Shown here: positions 1-8,659 of the stretch, piece by piece
Layout of the letters: the number at the start of each line of letters is the position of its first letter
Position numbering within the stretch: the stretch's first letter is position 1
Origin: Cytophagales bacterium
GTDB taxonomy: Bacteria; Bacteroidota; Bacteroidia; Cytophagales; 172606-1
DNA: 49,801 nt
Assembly (NCBI GenBank): GCA_030448185.1
Contig: JAUJNL010000030.1
Location: 1-49,801, forward strand
Direction: 5' to 3'
Position numbers and translations under genes: made by a program
The notes under the pieces: generated by a model
The model's database searches: none
Told to the model about the DNA's origin: nothing
The model's input: the letters and a program-made list of their open reading frames with translations, nothing else

Positions 1-60
1 ATGCGGATGAACACCTGCAATTTGTCATACACCTATCTAAAGTGTTAAAGTAGTACTAAT
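1..60 (+). repeat. Truncated copy of dispersed palindromic repeat family (copy A)
   Basis: Starts at the window edge with GCGGATGAACACCTG and ends with TAAAGTGTTAAAGTAGTACT. The same two blocks, in the same order and at nearly the same spacing, recur at 14256-14334 and, inverted, at 46897-46975. Only the tail half of the unit is visible because the window begins inside it. It lies just downstream of the minus-strand barrel gene. Confidence 0.75.
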
Positions 61-82
61 TGAGTGAATAATATTGTTTTAC

Positions 83-751
83 TCATTTTAATGGATTCAT
101 CTGCGTCGGATTACGGGGTAAAATATAACGCAGTCCTACAGATAGAAATGGTAAGGGTACGGTCTTATTCAACTTAAATGATATATTATCTGAATGCTTG
201 CTTCCCGTACTCCCTATAGCGACCCCAACACCATAGGATCCGTCGATGTACAACCACCTAAGTGGAAAAAGTCTGACGCCTATTCGCGGAAGAATATAAG
301 CTTTAGTAAGTCTTAGACGTGTACCCATTGATAAATCTTGTAGCCTAAACCATTCTGGTCCCCCAATAATGCCCAGATACAATCCTTTGCGGTCTCTCCT
401 TAAAAAGTAGTTAAAAAAAGCCTCTACTGCTGAGTTATTCACTTCCAGATCAGCAGCGTTTTCAAAGATCAAATCCCGAAAACCATCATTCAGTGGAAGA
501 TGAAACGCGGTGATGCCTGCTGTGAAGTGGCCGCTGCCATAACCGATGCTACCCCCTATTCCGCCGCTCAGGACATGAAAAGGATAAAATTCAGCAAATA
601 CAGAGGCAGCGGCCTTTTTATCCTTACCTAAAAGGTACTTTTCCAATAAGTTTTCACGCTGAGAATAGGCTTGGATCTGTAGCAGAACAATTGTAAAAAA
701 GCAAACTAAGTAGAGTCGCATAGCTTTGTTTGATTGAATTACAAAGCTCAA
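83..751 (-). CDS. Small outer-membrane beta-barrel protein, function unknown
   Basis: A 222-codon frame. The better start is probably the methionine at codon 11 (position 721), because MRLYLVCFFTIVLLQIQAYSQ from there reads as a signal peptide. The mature part alternates short hydrophobic and polar stretches with many glycines (GGIGGSIGYGSG, YIDGSYGVGVAIG) and ends on an aromatic-rich strand (LPFLSVGLRYIL), as in small outer-membrane barrels. I recognise no named family. It stands alone between an intergenic repeat and a Crp/Fnr regulator on the same strand. Localisation is inferred from signal peptide and strand pattern. Confidence 0.6.
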   Translation of the reverse strand: MSFVIQSNKAMRLYLVCFFTIVLLQIQAYSQRENLLEKYLLGKDKKAAASVFAEFYPFHVLSGGIGGSIGYGSGHFTAGITAFHLPLNDGFRDLIFENAADLEVNNSAVEAFFNYFLRRDRKGLYLGIIGGPEWFRLQDLSMGTRLRLTKAYILPRIGVRLFPLRWLYIDGSYGVGVAIGSTGSKHSDNISFKLNKTVPLPFLSVGLRYILPRNPTQMNPLK

Positions 752-814
752 CAGTTAAGCTGAAAATGTCCATTGACTTTGGTTAAGAAATGGATTTGAG
801 CAAGGGGGGTAGAA

Positions 815-1393
815 TTATTTCTTGCGTGAGCGGGCTTTAATCCGGCTTAGGCTCTCGGGAGTAAGGCCAAGATAATTGGCAATATATTTTGAAGGTACTT
901 GCTGAATAAGTTCAGGCTGTTCCTTTCGTAATTTCAGGTATCGCTGTTCAGGGCTCAGATGCAATAATACTTCGGTACGGCTACTAATGCGAAGTAAAGT
1001 TTGCTCAATAATTCTGCGACTACAACGCTCAAAAATCGGATCTGAGTTGTACAGCTCCATTAGAGCCTGATGCGTAATCACAAAAAGCTTGGTAGGCTGT
1101 ATGGCTTGATAAAAGTAGTTAGTGGGAATCTTCTCAGAAAAGCTTTGTATATCAGTCAACCATTGGCCTGGAAGGCTGAAATCACACGTAAATGGTTCTC
1201 CCGCTTTATTAATAGTATAGTGACGGATAACTCCCTCTGTGATAAAGCAGATGCTATTAAAGATAGCACCCTGCTTGATAATTAGATCATTTTTATTCCA
1301 TATTACTTCTTTAAAAGCGGAAAGGATTTCCCTGATTTGAAGTTCTGAGAAGTTTGCATACTTACTCAGTTCATTGACGAGCCGTTCTTGCAT
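815..1393 (-). CDS. Crp/Fnr family transcriptional regulator
   Basis: 192 residues, the usual length for the short Bacteroidota Crp/Fnr regulators. Residues about 15-120 form the cyclic-nucleotide-binding-like barrel (IIKQGAIFNSICFITEGVIRHY, with the glycine pattern of the fold). The C-terminal 60 residues hold the helix-turn-helix, ending IANYLGLTPESLSRIKARSR. No cysteine cluster for an Fnr-type iron-sulfur centre is visible, and the cAMP-contact residues of Crp are not obvious, so ligand and targets are unknown. The gene is monocistronic, between a barrel gene and a large sensor kinase on the same strand. Confidence 0.9.
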   Translation of the reverse strand: MQERLVNELSKYANFSELQIREILSAFKEVIWNKNDLIIKQGAIFNSICFITEGVIRHYTINKAGEPFTCDFSLPGQWLTDIQSFSEKIPTNYFYQAIQPTKLFVITHQALMELYNSDPIFERCSRRIIEQTLLRISSRTEVLLHLSPEQRYLKLRKEQPELIQQVPSKYIANYLGLTPESLSRIKARSRKK

Positions 1394-1492
1394 AATGTAA
1401 GCTTCATCCAGGAAGGTGGTAAGTCAAAACCCACTTTTTCCCGAAAATTTATAGGACAGAATAAGAACTAAAGTCTTGCATCAGTAGTGGGC

Positions 1493-4400
1493 CTAGTCTA
1501 TTGTGACCATTGCTTCTGGTTTCAGATTCGGGAGTATAATAGTAAAAGTCGTTCCCTGCCCAAGTTGGGATTCGACTGCAATGGTGCCATTTAGCTTTCT
1601 CACCACCTGCCGGGTAATATACAAGCCCAAGCCGGAGCCATAAGATTCAGCCGAGGCCCGGAAAAACATATCGAAAATCTGGTCCAGATAAGCCTGCTCA
1701 ATTCCTTGTCCGTTGTCCCGGTAAATGATTCTTACCTCTTTCTCATTGCATTGAATGTCGAAATGAATGTAAGCGTCACTGATGTGAAGCCGCTGATACT
1801 TTACCGAATTAGACATCAGATTCTGGAAAACCGTGTTGATTCGCTGCGGATCGGAGAAAAAGACTGACTCCCCCTGCACGTCGATCCGAAGGGAAACCCG
1901 GTCGGCGTACTGCATATACCGGAGGTTGTCCGCGCACTCAGCAATAATAGCGTTGAAGTCTACGGGAATAACCTTTACCTGCTGACGGGTATTGCGGGAG
2001 AAATTGGTCATATCCGTGATGAACGTATCCAGTTTACGGATGCTTTTTTCCATCAGCATAAGAAAATTGTCGCGCCGTTGGATATCTTCCTCCACCCGTA
2101 CCAGGTCGATCAGTCCCAGTACCGACATGAGCGGAGCCCGCAGGTCATGCGACGACCGGTATACAAAGCTGTCCAGCTCAAAGTTAATCCGCTTCAACTC
2201 TTCTTCCGCCTCTACCCGTTCGGTGATATCCAGGGAGAAGACAGTTACCCCGATAATCTGGCCATCCTCATCCCGCATCGGAGTAAAAGCGTGTTCGAAA
2301 TGACGGTTTTTTGATTGGCTGCTGCCATACGAGTCAATCAAAATGAATTGTTCCCCTTTCAGAGCCCGGTTAAGGCTAAGGAATACTTGCCGGCGGTCGG
2401 CGGGTATGTCGGCCGGAAAATTCAAAAGGCTCATACCCAGTTCAATATCAATACCGTACAACTCCCGGATAATTTCCTGGTGCAGATGATTAAAGGCAAT
2501 ATAGCGCAGCTGGCAATCAACAGCGAAGATGATGTTCTGACTGTTTTCGAGTAGAGCCGTGAGCTTATGGTTATTCTGGCGGATAGTCTCCTCCGCCAGT
2601 TTACTTTCGGTAATATCCCGGTTAACTGCCAGTAGACCAATCTGTTTGCCGTTTTCGTCCCGCCATACCTCAGTGGTAGTCGCAATATAAATCCGTTTTC
2701 CACCCGAAAGAATATGGATCATTTGTGCTTTGCAAGAGCCTTTTGAGTATAGTTCCTTGAAAGTCTGTTCTTCTTCCCCCGGCTGTATCCATTCCCATCC
2801 ATATAATTCATTCAGCTTTTTACCCAGTGCTTCTTCAGCCCGCCAGCCATACATCTGCTCAGCACCCTTATTCCAGAAGTTGACCCGGAACCAATTATCC
2901 AGTCCGATCACCGCATCGCTTACCTGGGCGAGGATACTGGAATGAAAACGTAGTTTTTCCTGTGAAAGCTTGCTTTCGGTAATATCAATGGCTACCCCGC
3001 CAACTACGTCTCTGCCGTCTACATCCGGAATCGGAAACTTGTAGACCAGAAAGTCACCTTCATTTCCGTTGGCGCTAAGTCTCTTCTCAATTGTTTCGAC
3101 TACATGTCCGGTTTCTGCGACCTTCCGGATAGTATTCAGGTAGGTTTGGGCGTATTGCGTGTCAAAAATTTCGTCTACCTGTTTGCCCAATGCGTGCTGA
3201 GCCGATACTGGCATCCGGAACATATCCGAATAAGTTTTGCTCAGATAGATAATCCGGCCTTTCTGATCGGTGATCCAGGCAGCGGTGGGACTGTTGTCCA
3301 TAAATGCTTTAAACCGGGCCTGGCTCTCCTGCAATTCCCTTTCCTGTTTTTTGCGGGCCGTTATGTCTTTGGCGAAGAACGAAGCGCCGGTTACGGCTCC
3401 GGTTATATCCCGGATCGGATTAGCGGATAATTCGGCATAAATCGTCTCCTGCGGAAATTCAAATTTCATTTCTTTCTGAAGTGAGTTACCGGCAAGCGCA
3501 TAGGCATACATTTCCCTCCAGGGCCCTCGCATGGCGGGGGGCAGTGAATTAATGTTGCTGCCTCCTTTTTTTACCTCCGTGTTAAACAATCGGGAAATAC
3601 GGCGCTGGAAAGTACTGTTAAAGGTAACTAACCGGAGTTGGGTGTCAATGGACCAGATCAGGTCAGAAGTGTTTTCGAGGACCGCATACAGATTGGCTTC
3701 GCTTTCCTTCAGGGCCAGTTCCGCCAGTTTCCGTTCGGTCATATCAATGGTAGTCCCTTCTACCTGCACCGGGGTTCCTTCTGTATTTTCTATCACTTTG
3801 CATCGTTCTGATAGCCAGCGTACTGTACCGTCGGGCTTAATGATCCGGTATTCCCGTACAAACGTTCCTTCCTGCAACATTTTAGGTAAAGAACTTTTGA
3901 TTGCTTCCTGATCATCCGGATGAATTACGTCAAACCAATTAAAATTATCCAAAATAGCCTCTTTTGAATAGCCATAAATCTTCTCCACCGCATCATTCAC
4001 ATACAGAAGTTTTTTGTCGGGAAGGGAAGCCACCCACACAATTTCATCCAGCGAATTGAGCACCGTATTGAGTTTATTCTCGGAATATTGAAGATCTGCT
4101 TCTATCTGTTGGTTTACTTTTTGGGAATAGTACATGCAAAGTCCAATGGTAAACAGGCAGATGAACAAATTGGTAGTGAAGTCCTTATGAACGGGGGCGG
4201 ATTCGCTGTAGGAACTTAGCCAATTGTAGTCGGTCAGTTCCAGCAGTATAAGGCTGGCAACCAGTAGGGTCAGATGTATAAAAAGGAAGTGTTTTTTTTC
4301 GGGGCTAAAAAGCAGGAATACCACGCTGGCCGTCGGAAAATACCACAGGTAGTTGCCCGTCTCTTTTCCCAAGACCGACGTTACCAAAAATGCATTGCCG

Positions 4401-4675
4401 ATAGCCCCGATGCTGATCAGGGATTTGCCAGTCAGTATCCTGCCTTTTGAAATCAGTCCTAAGGCCAGCAGGTAGCATACCCCCGTTCCTAGATTGACAT
4501 GGCCAAGTACCCATTGGCCGGTTAAGTAGTTTAAACCCACAAAAAATGCGGCTAATGCAAGGTAAATCAGGGCCAGACGATAAGCAAGGCGGGTACGGCG
4601 GTTAATTTGCAAGTCCATACTGGGTGCTCCTGGCAGATTCATTCGATTTCCTTCTCCTGGATTGAGCTTGGGCAT
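1493..4675 (-). CDS. Multi-PAS membrane sensor histidine kinase
   Basis: 1060 residues. The first ~190 contain six hydrophobic spans (for example RLALIYLALAAFF and HLTLLVASLILLEL). About five PAS/PAC modules of ~125 residues follow, each closing on a PAC-like end such as GTTIDMTERK, SFFAKDITARKK, GVAIDITESK, AVNRDITESK and VFSLDITER. The HisKA phosphoacceptor is at about residue 850 (SSHDLRAPLMSVLGL), and the ATPase domain has a clear G box (YRDNGQGIEQAYLDQIF) and SGLGLYITRQVV. No receiver domain is fused and no response regulator lies beside it, so the partner is elsewhere. Multiple PAS modules suggest several small-molecule or redox inputs; the ligand cannot be read. Methionine 12 or 20 could also be the start. 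Confidence 0.93.
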   Translation of the reverse strand: MPKLNPGEGNRMNLPGAPSMDLQINRRTRLAYRLALIYLALAAFFVGLNYLTGQWVLGHVNLGTGVCYLLALGLISKGRILTGKSLISIGAIGNAFLVTSVLGKETGNYLWYFPTASVVFLLFSPEKKHFLFIHLTLLVASLILLELTDYNWLSSYSESAPVHKDFTTNLFICLFTIGLCMYYSQKVNQQIEADLQYSENKLNTVLNSLDEIVWVASLPDKKLLYVNDAVEKIYGYSKEAILDNFNWFDVIHPDDQEAIKSSLPKMLQEGTFVREYRIIKPDGTVRWLSERCKVIENTEGTPVQVEGTTIDMTERKLAELALKESEANLYAVLENTSDLIWSIDTQLRLVTFNSTFQRRISRLFNTEVKKGGSNINSLPPAMRGPWREMYAYALAGNSLQKEMKFEFPQETIYAELSANPIRDITGAVTGASFFAKDITARKKQERELQESQARFKAFMDNSPTAAWITDQKGRIIYLSKTYSDMFRMPVSAQHALGKQVDEIFDTQYAQTYLNTIRKVAETGHVVETIEKRLSANGNEGDFLVYKFPIPDVDGRDVVGGVAIDITESKLSQEKLRFHSSILAQVSDAVIGLDNWFRVNFWNKGAEQMYGWRAEEALGKKLNELYGWEWIQPGEEEQTFKELYSKGSCKAQMIHILSGGKRIYIATTTEVWRDENGKQIGLLAVNRDITESKLAEETIRQNNHKLTALLENSQNIIFAVDCQLRYIAFNHLHQEIIRELYGIDIELGMSLLNFPADIPADRRQVFLSLNRALKGEQFILIDSYGSSQSKNRHFEHAFTPMRDEDGQIIGVTVFSLDITERVEAEEELKRINFELDSFVYRSSHDLRAPLMSVLGLIDLVRVEEDIQRRDNFLMLMEKSIRKLDTFITDMTNFSRNTRQQVKVIPVDFNAIIAECADNLRYMQYADRVSLRIDVQGESVFFSDPQRINTVFQNLMSNSVKYQRLHISDAYIHFDIQCNEKEVRIIYRDNGQGIEQAYLDQIFDMFFRASAESYGSGLGLYITRQVVRKLNGTIAVESQLGQGTTFTIILPNLKPEAMVTID

Positions 4676-4747
4676 ACGGGTATTTAAGTCTTGTACTGCG
4701 ACAAGCCTTAAAAGTAGGGGATTTTGGATTGAACTACTTAAGGTAAA

Positions 4748-5761
4748 CTATTTAGGAATGTATTTTTCGCCCAGCCCCTGGTTTATTTTCTCCAGGTTCC
4801 GGATAGCCGACGAACTGATGTGCTCGAATTGCTTATCGCAACGGATAAAGACTACTTTCAGCTCGGGTTTCATTTCTTCCATAAACCGTAACTGGTTCAC
4901 TTCATAATCCAGGTCGTCGCCGTTGCGGAGGCCACGGATCAGGGTAATATCGGCCTGCATTTCTTTGGAGGTGATGTAATCGGTCAGTAATCCCTTAAAC
5001 AGTTCGTGCTGGCGGTGTTTCAGAATCAGAGGCCATTCCTCATCTATCTCGGAAGCCCCTTTTTCAGGGTTGATGCCCCGGGCAATAATTATTTTATCAA
5101 AAACCCGTTCCGCTTTCTCCAGAATATTGAGATGCCCGTTGTGAAAAGGGTTAAAGGAACCCGGATAAATACCAATACGAGGCCGGTGATGAGTCAGGTA
5201 ATGGATCAGGTATTCCAGATTAGTACGGTTACCGGGGTACTTGCGCAAGCACCCTTCCAGAAAAGCCAGACGGCCCATTTTATATAAGCTATAGTCAACA
5301 TATTGATATTCCTTAAAAATGCCGTATTCCCATTCCAGCAATTCCTGAAAAGAAGATTGCGTAACCACGGACATGTCCATTTCGCTGAACAAGGCCGAAA
5401 GTTCGTGGTCAGGCTGGTGGTGTTTCGTATCCAGAATGAGGGTTTTAACCAGTTCCTTTTCCGGATGATTGGCCCATTCCTCAAACAGCTGCGCCGATTG
5501 TTCCTCATTGTCATGCAGGGTAGGGTCATACACGACATCATGAAAAAAGGCGGCCATCAGCAGGAGAGCCCGGGCATTTTCGTTTATTTTGCCGGTTCGG
5601 AAACTGTCTTCAATCTGATCAGTTAGTTGCTGCAGGTGTTTTTCCGTGTGATAGTAGCGGTGTTTTTCCCGCCAGGCCTGCCCGAGCCGGATCACTGCGT
5701 CGCGGGCTACACCGAACTGGTCAAAAAGGGGTTGGTAAGGATCGTAATTGAAAGAATCCAT
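4748..5761 (-). CDS. HD-domain / phosphopantetheine adenylyltransferase (CoaD-like) fusion
   Basis: The open frame extends to 5872, but I place the start at 5761 (MDSFNYDPYQ), giving 337 residues, because the upstream codons look non-conserved. Residues 1-190 match the COG4339-type HD hydrolase pattern: RYYHTEKH (H38) and FFHDVVYDP (H74, D75), then DMSVV and a YxxY-rich helix. Residues 195-337 are a CoaD-type nucleotidyltransferase: GSFNPFHNGH (201-210), IARGINPEKG, LIRGLRNGDDLDYE and the ISSS motif (315-318). CoaD transfers AMP to 4'-phosphopantetheine in coenzyme A synthesis and normally stands alone at ~160 residues. The HD substrate is unknown. The gene lies divergent from queD-folE. Confidence 0.85.
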   Translation of the reverse strand: MDSFNYDPYQPLFDQFGVARDAVIRLGQAWREKHRYYHTEKHLQQLTDQIEDSFRTGKINENARALLLMAAFFHDVVYDPTLHDNEEQSAQLFEEWANHPEKELVKTLILDTKHHQPDHELSALFSEMDMSVVTQSSFQELLEWEYGIFKEYQYVDYSLYKMGRLAFLEGCLRKYPGNRTNLEYLIHYLTHHRPRIGIYPGSFNPFHNGHLNILEKAERVFDKIIIARGINPEKGASEIDEEWPLILKHRQHELFKGLLTDYITSKEMQADITLIRGLRNGDDLDYEVNQLRFMEEMKPELKVVFIRCDKQFEHISSSAIRNLEKINQGLGEKYIPK

Positions 5762-5988
5762 AGCAGGGATGACAAAAACGGAACAAGGTTGGCAAAAAAT
5801 CAGGAAAATCAAAAATCCGGGAGGGCTATTCTGGCTGTCGGCTGCCCAGAAAGTTATTTGCCCAAACCACATATAAAAATTATATTCCCGTAAGCTGCCG
5901 CCCCTCTTACCGGAATGGAAGGATCATGCTATTTTTGATTTTCCATTTATTCACAAATTAATCAGGGGTGCATGAACAAAATAGGGGA

Positions 5989-6069
5989 GGAGGCTGTTAG
6001 GAATAGAGGTTATCGGAGTCAGATTTGGGAAGAGGCCTGAAAGAAACAGCCTCCAGGTGCTTCCGATAG
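5989..6069 (+). other. Possible H-type pseudoknot in the queD-folE leader
   Basis: Two interleaved inverted repeats lie in the 359-base gene-free gap before queD. GGAGGCTGTT at 5989-5998 pairs perfectly with AACAGCCTCC at 6045-6054. TATCGGA at 6011-6017, inside the first loop, pairs perfectly with TCCGATA at 6062-6068, outside it. The order A-B-A'-B' is a pseudoknot topology. It ends about 50 bases before the GTG start of queD. I do not recognise a known riboswitch class and cannot exclude chance pairing. Confidence 0.35.
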
Positions 6070-6120
6070 GCAAAAAGCATTGAAAATACATATTGATTGT
6101 ACTCATTACTGTAAGCATTA

Positions 6121-6531
6121 GTGAAAATAGCTGTATTCCGGAAGGAACATTTTAACGCGGCACACCGTCTCCACAATCCCCAGTGGCCCGATGATAAAAA
6201 CCAACGGGTATTCGGCAAGTGCAATAATCCGCATTACCACGGGCATAATTATGAGTTGATCGTTCGGGTTACCGGCGAACCCAATCCGGATACCGGCTAC
6301 GTAATGGATATGAAAATACTGAGTGATCTGATCAGGGATCACGTTTTGATAAAGTTTGATCATAAGAACCTCAACCTGGATACCGATGAGTTTGAAAACC
6401 TTAACCCGACAGCAGAAAACATATCAGTCGTTATTTTCAATCTTCTGAGAAAGCACATTGACCCTAAATTTGATTTAAAGATTACTCTATATGAAACTGA
6501 ACGGAACTTCGTTGAATACCCCGCCGATTAA
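6121..6531 (+). CDS. queD: 6-carboxy-5,6,7,8-tetrahydropterin synthase (QueD/PTPS family)
   Basis: 136 residues starting at GTG. Zinc ligands H15 (NAAHRLHNP) and H40/H42 (HYHGHNYEL) and the catalytic cysteine C34 (GKCNNPHYH) are all present, and the C-terminal YETERNFVEY carries the conserved glutamate. The family converts dihydroneopterin triphosphate to 6-carboxytetrahydropterin in queuosine synthesis, or to pyruvoyltetrahydropterin in related enzymes. Its last 41 bases overlap folE, whose product makes its substrate, so the two steps are probably translated together. Which of the two related reactions it catalyses is inferred from the bacterial context. Confidence 0.9.
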   Translation: MKIAVFRKEHFNAAHRLHNPQWPDDKNQRVFGKCNNPHYHGHNYELIVRVTGEPNPDTGYVMDMKILSDLIRDHVLIKFDHKNLNLDTDEFENLNPTAENISVVIFNLLRKHIDPKFDLKITLYETERNFVEYPAD

Positions 6532-7201
6532 AGAAATTACGAATTTGAGCAACTTCTCAGTGGACGATATTGGTGATGAACACCTGAGTACTTCCTTAGA
6601 TACCCCGCTCCGTGAAGATGCCTTTGAAATGGATGATGAACTCAAGATAGAGCTGATCGAAAAGCACTTCCGGGAGATTATGCACGTGCTGGGTCTGGAC
6701 CTGACTGATGATAGTCTGAAGGGGACGCCCCGGCGGGTTGCCAAGATGTACGTGCAGGAAATATTCAGTGGCTTGAATCCGGCGAACAAACCCAAAGTAG
6801 CCCTCTTTGATAATAAATATAAATACAATGAGATGCTGGTGGAGAAGGACATCACTTTTCACTCCAACTGTGAGCATCACTTCGTGCCCATTTTCGGCAA
6901 GGCGCACGTAGCCTACATTTCCAGCGGTAAGGTAATCGGTCTTTCCAAGATCAACCGGATCGTGCAGTTCTTCGCTAAAAGGCCGCAAGTGCAGGAACGG
7001 CTTACCGTACAGATTGCCAATGAACTGAAAGAAGCCCTGCAAACCGAACACGTAGCCATCGTGATTGATGCCAAGCATATGTGCGTATCATCCAGGGGAG
7101 TAAGTGATGTAAACAGCACTACCGTAACGGCGCATTACAGCGGCAAATTTCAGGAAGAAGCTACGAAACAGGAATTCCTCAAATATCTACAGCTAAGTTG
7201 A
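6491..7201 (+). CDS. folE: GTP cyclohydrolase I
   Basis: 236 residues. Zinc ligands C127 and H130 (FHSNCEHHFVP) and C198 (AKHMCVSSRG) are present, together with the family signatures GKVIGLSKINRIV and QVQERLT. The enzyme converts GTP to 7,8-dihydroneopterin triphosphate, the entry to folate, pterin and queuosine pathways. The ATG at 6491 lies inside queD and gives an N-terminal extension of about 45 residues before the conserved core. The only other in-frame ATG (6629, MDDELKIELIEKHF) would give a short core enzyme. I keep the long form. A hairpin plus T-run follows at 7231. Confidence 0.95.
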   Translation: MKLNGTSLNTPPIKEITNLSNFSVDDIGDEHLSTSLDTPLREDAFEMDDELKIELIEKHFREIMHVLGLDLTDDSLKGTPRRVAKMYVQEIFSGLNPANKPKVALFDNKYKYNEMLVEKDITFHSNCEHHFVPIFGKAHVAYISSGKVIGLSKINRIVQFFAKRPQVQERLTVQIANELKEALQTEHVAIVIDAKHMCVSSRGVSDVNSTTVTAHYSGKFQEEATKQEFLKYLQLS

Positions 7202-7230
7202 TAGATGGTTGATGTATCAATTCAACTCAT

Positions 7231-7257
7231 AAGAGGTGCTTGCAGTGCCTCTTTTTT
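7231..7257 (+). terminator. Rho-independent terminator after folE
   Basis: Stem AAGAGG (7231-7236) with CCTCTT (7248-7253), followed directly by a T-run, 30 bases after the folE stop codon. Confidence 0.7.
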
Positions 7258-7417
7258 ATTTGATAGCATGAGGAATGGTTTCTTTTCCGAACTTTGTCCG
7301 ATCAGTTATTGTACTTTTCCGGATACAGTACGATTTACGCTGATTAAGCGTGAATAACTAATCAGCAGCCACGTTTTTACATCCAATATCCGCAGTCTGA
7401 CATTCGAAATTGTATTT

Positions 7418-8131
7418 ATGCCTGCTTTTAAAGACCTGATTGTATTTGAGAACGAAGAATATATAGTCGTCAATAAACCTCCGTACGTAGCCACCCTCGA
7501 TGAACGCACCGGCGATACAACCAGTATTCTCCGGATGGCCAAGACCTATCATGCAGATGCGCAGGTTTGCCACCGGCTCGATAAGGAAACCTCAGGTATT
7601 CTCGCAATTGCCAAAACGCCTGAAGCCTACCGTCACCTGTCCATGCAGTTTGAAGGGCGGCAAGTTGATAAGGTGTATCACGCAGTCGTACAAGGAACCC
7701 ACGTGCTGGATTGGATCAGCGTCTACCTGCCCCTGCTGCCGCTGCCCAACGGAATCGTCAAGATTGACCGGCAGGAAGGTAAAGAAGCTGAGACTATTTT
7801 TAAGACCCTGAAACTCTACCGGAAGCATACTTTGGTGGAGTGCCACCCGGTTACCGGCCGGATGCACCAGATCCGGGTACACCTTACTGCTCTTAAAGCC
7901 CCCATTGTGTGTGATGAACAGTACGGCGGTGCTCCCATTTACCTGTCGCAGATCAAAAGAGATTTTAACCTGAAAAAAGGGACCGAAGAACAACCGCTAA
8001 TTGCCCGGGTAGCTCTCCATGCTTTTGCACTCACCTTCCGGCTGCTTACCGATGAGCGTATTACGGTAGAAGCGCCTTACCCCAAAGATTTCGGTGCCTT
8101 GGTGCGGCAATTGGACCGACATTCAGCTTAA
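7418..8131 (+). CDS. RluA-family pseudouridine synthase
   Basis: 237 residues. The catalytic motif VCHRLDKETSGIL (aspartate at residue 55) and the downstream VTGRMHQIRVHL are the RluA/RluC family signatures. There is no N-terminal S4 RNA-binding domain, so this is the short form. It isomerises uridine to pseudouridine in rRNA or tRNA; the target base cannot be read from sequence. It begins 216 bases after folE, separated by a terminator, so it is likely its own transcript. A GC hairpin with T-run follows at 8232. Confidence 0.92.
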   Translation: MPAFKDLIVFENEEYIVVNKPPYVATLDERTGDTTSILRMAKTYHADAQVCHRLDKETSGILAIAKTPEAYRHLSMQFEGRQVDKVYHAVVQGTHVLDWISVYLPLLPLPNGIVKIDRQEGKEAETIFKTLKLYRKHTLVECHPVTGRMHQIRVHLTALKAPIVCDEQYGGAPIYLSQIKRDFNLKKGTEEQPLIARVALHAFALTFRLLTDERITVEAPYPKDFGALVRQLDRHSA

Positions 8132-8231
8132 CGAGGGTGAATGAGTCACCGCGTAAATGAGTAATCACCGGGAATCTGGTTCTGAAAAGTTATGTAGGAA
8201 ACCAACTGATAATTATTTTACTATATCCGAC

Positions 8232-8255
8232 GCGGCTGATAAGGCCGCTTTTTTT
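8232..8255 (+). terminator. Rho-independent terminator after the pseudouridine synthase
   Basis: Stem GCGGC (8232-8236), loop TGATAAG, stem GCCGC (8244-8248), then seven Ts. Confidence 0.75.
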
Positions 8256-8291
8256 ATGACTTGCCGGTTGCACTATAGACGCTTCACAACA

Positions 8292-8317
8292 GTCGTTTGC
8301 CTCCGGCGAGTGACGAC
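8292..8317. repeat. REP-like hairpin (copy 1)
   Basis: A short palindrome: GTCGT ... ACGAC around the core TTGCCTCCGGCGAGT. The same 15-base core recurs in a second palindrome at 26809-26837. Both copies are intergenic. The surrounding 8132-8659 gap has no gene; besides this hairpin it holds the terminator at 8232 and the AT-rich palindrome at 8523. Confidence 0.55.
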
Positions 8318-8522
8318 TATTCGTAGGGTCTCTGGCCCGTTTTACGAGAATAGGTACTTGATAGGAATACCTTGCTGCCGGGTTATAGCCAGCCGGATGT
8401 CTGTTGCACAACCGTTAGCGTGTAAAGCCTTTAGTCGTCCTGCTTCATTCCCTGAAAATAAATTTCTTTTTTAATCTCTTTTATTTGGAATAATTCTAAA
8501 CAATGGGCTTATTTTGCAGCAC

Positions 8523-8543
8523 TATTTATCTTAAGTCTAAATA
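8523..8543. promoter_or_regulatory. Candidate operator upstream of the imelysin operon
   Basis: An AT-rich imperfect palindrome with TATTTA at 8523-8528 and TAAATA at 8538-8543, centred about 125 bases before the imelysin start. An iron-responsive repressor site (Fur or DtxR type) is expected in front of such an operon, but the assignment rests on position and symmetry only. Confidence 0.3.
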
Positions 8544-8659
8544 AACAGATTATATAGACCTATTGGACTTGTCTACTGATAGACTGACTGCTAGAGTGTT
8601 GCCCGCTTACTCGTGGGAGAACTGTATTTGTAATGCGTTATCCAATCAGCCATCCGCTT

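Noticed and set aside
5997..6224. 75-codon minus-strand frame across the queD leader
   Set aside because: It overlaps the conserved queD start and has no start context or family; its tail looks protein-like, but I cannot support a gene.
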